Below are positions 22,509 to 23,120 of a stretch of DNA of 23,120 bases, in pieces; position 1 is the first letter of the stretch; every line of letters begins with the position of its first letter. The position numbers and the translations under genes are program-made. The DNA comes from CALRGL01 sp964374035 (lineage in GTDB: Bacteria; Patescibacteriota; Patescibacteriia; UBA9934; GWF2-40-263). Under the pieces are notes generated by a model that saw only the letters and a program-made list of their open reading frames with translations, was not told where the DNA came from and made no database searches. The stretch lies in NCBI GenBank assembly GCA_964374035.1, contig CAYJWY010000016.1, positions 1-23,120 on the forward strand. Direction: 5' to 3'.

Positions 22509-22669
22509 TAATTCCAGCAATGTGAATTGTATTGTTTGAAAATGTCTTGATGAACGTCGCTTTTTGTACGACGAATTGTAGAACAATGACGTGTCACGTG
22601 AACGTCAACGACAAGCAAAGACTACAGCCACACAATATCACCTGCTGTGAAGTCGATCATTCAGCACGT

Positions 22670-22697
22670 AAAAACACCGAACAAAGTCGGTGTTTTT
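22670..22697. terminator. bidirectional terminator next to tRNA-Asp
   Basis: AAAAACACCGA (22670-22680) and TCGGTGTTTTT (22687-22697) form a perfect 11-base stem with a 6-base loop. It ends the minus-strand tRNA transcript and also works for the plus-strand pair of small membrane genes. Confidence 0.88.
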
Positions 22698-22700
22698 GCG

Positions 22701-22778
22701 TGGCGGACCGGACGGGATTCGAACCCGCGAACTTCGCCGTGACAGGGCGACGTGTTAACCGGGCTACACCACCGGTCC
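22701..22778 (-). tRNA. tRNA-Asp (anticodon GTC), CCA encoded
   Basis: Read on the minus strand, the acceptor GGACCGG at the 5' end pairs perfectly with CCGGTCC at the 3' end, followed by discriminator G and CCA (22703-22701). The anticodon loop is CTGTCAC inside a CGCC/GGCG stem, giving anticodon GTC (22743-22741). The T loop has GTTCGAATC. G at the discriminator position is the identity base of tRNA-Asp. It is 78 bases long including CCA. Confidence 0.95.
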
Positions 22779-22980
22779 GTGTGACTGTTGCAACAATAAT
22801 GATCTGCTCAGGCTTCGGAGAAAAGCATTTCGCCGCAGGATTTTTCTACGGGTCGGCGATTTTTTTCCTTCGACCCGCACAACTCATCAATCCTGTAACA
22901 GGTATATTTATAATTGAATTCATTGTGGGTTATCCTGTGTCTTCTCTTAATTTAGGAACAAACAAGATTTCATCATTGTC
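22779..22980. other. intergenic region upstream of tRNA-Asp
   Basis: No gene is seen. It holds an inverted repeat, CGGGTCG (22849-22855) with CGACCCG (22871-22877), around a T-rich 15-base loop, but no T run follows the stem on either strand. The promoter of the tRNA must lie here on the minus strand but is not clear. Confidence 0.5.
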
Positions 22981-23065
22981 TGTCATCCTGAGTGCATCCG
23001 AAGGATCTCATGTGACAAAGACGTTCATCAAATCCAGAGATCCTTCGGGTGCACTCAGGATGACA
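22981..23065. repeat. long REP-like palindromic repeat, nearly perfect
   Basis: Left arm 22981-23009 (starting TGTCATCCTGAG, ending GAAGGATCTC) and right arm 23037-23065 are complementary over 29 bases with one G-T type difference, around a 27-base loop. It is a second family member besides 4136-4194, with better preserved arms. Confidence 0.85.
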
Positions 23066-23092
23066 AATGGAAACTCGCTGTTGTCTGTCATC

Positions 23093-23120
23093 TGTCATCC
23101 TGAGTGCATCCGAAGGATCT
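23093..23120. repeat. left arm of a further REP-like repeat, cut by the window edge
   Basis: 28 bases identical to 22981-23008 (TGTCATCCTGAG ... GGATCT) begin 27 bases after the previous copy, preceded by a duplicated CTGTCAT. The rest lies outside the window, so a tandem array is likely. Confidence 0.8.

Noticed and set aside
1..23120. Recoded TGA, CRISPR array, insertion sequence or prophage genes
   Set aside because: TGA ends several genes normally, and no spaced direct repeats, transposase, integrase or phage genes are seen.

Overview
Organism. The window looks like a chromosomal segment of a Candidate Phyla Radiation (Patescibacteria) bacterium, most likely Parcubacteria-like. The signs are the order ybeY-dgkA-ftsA-ftsZ, a DUF5671-type membrane protein, several small anchored proteins with thrombospondin-type-3 (TSP3) Asp repeats, and short gaps with many ATGA overlaps. 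Many starts lack a clear Shine-Dalgarno sequence. TGA is used as an ordinary stop, so the recoded Gracilibacteria/SR1 code does not apply. The lineage is inferred from gene content; no rRNA is present.

Layout. (1) 1-1976: three tandem genes for proteins with TSP3-like repeats; the first is cut by the window edge. (2) 1973-5625: core genes ybeY, dgkA, ftsA and ftsZ, with a REP-like palindrome, a terminator and a new promoter between ftsA and ftsZ. (3) 5702-9794: a DUF5671-type membrane protein, then nrdR-htrA-pyk packed as an operon. (4) 9835-10548 (minus): an anchored protein with an FnIII-like fold, next to a perfect bidirectional terminator. (5) 10690-13331 (minus): csoR-copA, a copper-responsive repressor and Cu+ exporter, with a CsoR-type dyad in the promoter spacer. 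(6) 13539-15001 (plus): a BlaI/MecI-type repressor and an M56 (BlaR1-like) membrane protease without a penicillin-sensor domain. (7) 15104-20858 (plus): eight genes for envelope proteins rich in Cys and His: an 87-aa anchored protein ending in GGC, a triple thioredoxin-like protein, a membrane protein with an intramembrane CPIC and a Cys cluster, a MerT-like small membrane protein, two anchored His-motif proteins, a CcdA-like transporter and an anchored CPYC thioredoxin-like protein. (8) 20911-21756: an ATP-cone/Mrr-type nuclease fusion. (9) 22020-22508: two tiny membrane proteins. (10) 22670-23120: tRNA-Asp with its terminator, then REP-like palindromic repeats running off the end.

How it may work together. 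csoR-copA is a self-contained copper efflux unit. Beside it, the BlaI/M56 pair looks like a proteolytic signal-transduction switch. Dyads with the core ACA-N3-TGT lie just before blaI and across the -10 of the next operon, which suggests that the switch controls itself and the eight-gene envelope cluster. The cluster would carry electrons through CcdA to several outward-facing thioredoxin-like domains and carry metal-binding candidates. This regulated envelope redox/metal module is the best candidate for an undescribed system here; its function is inferred, not shown.
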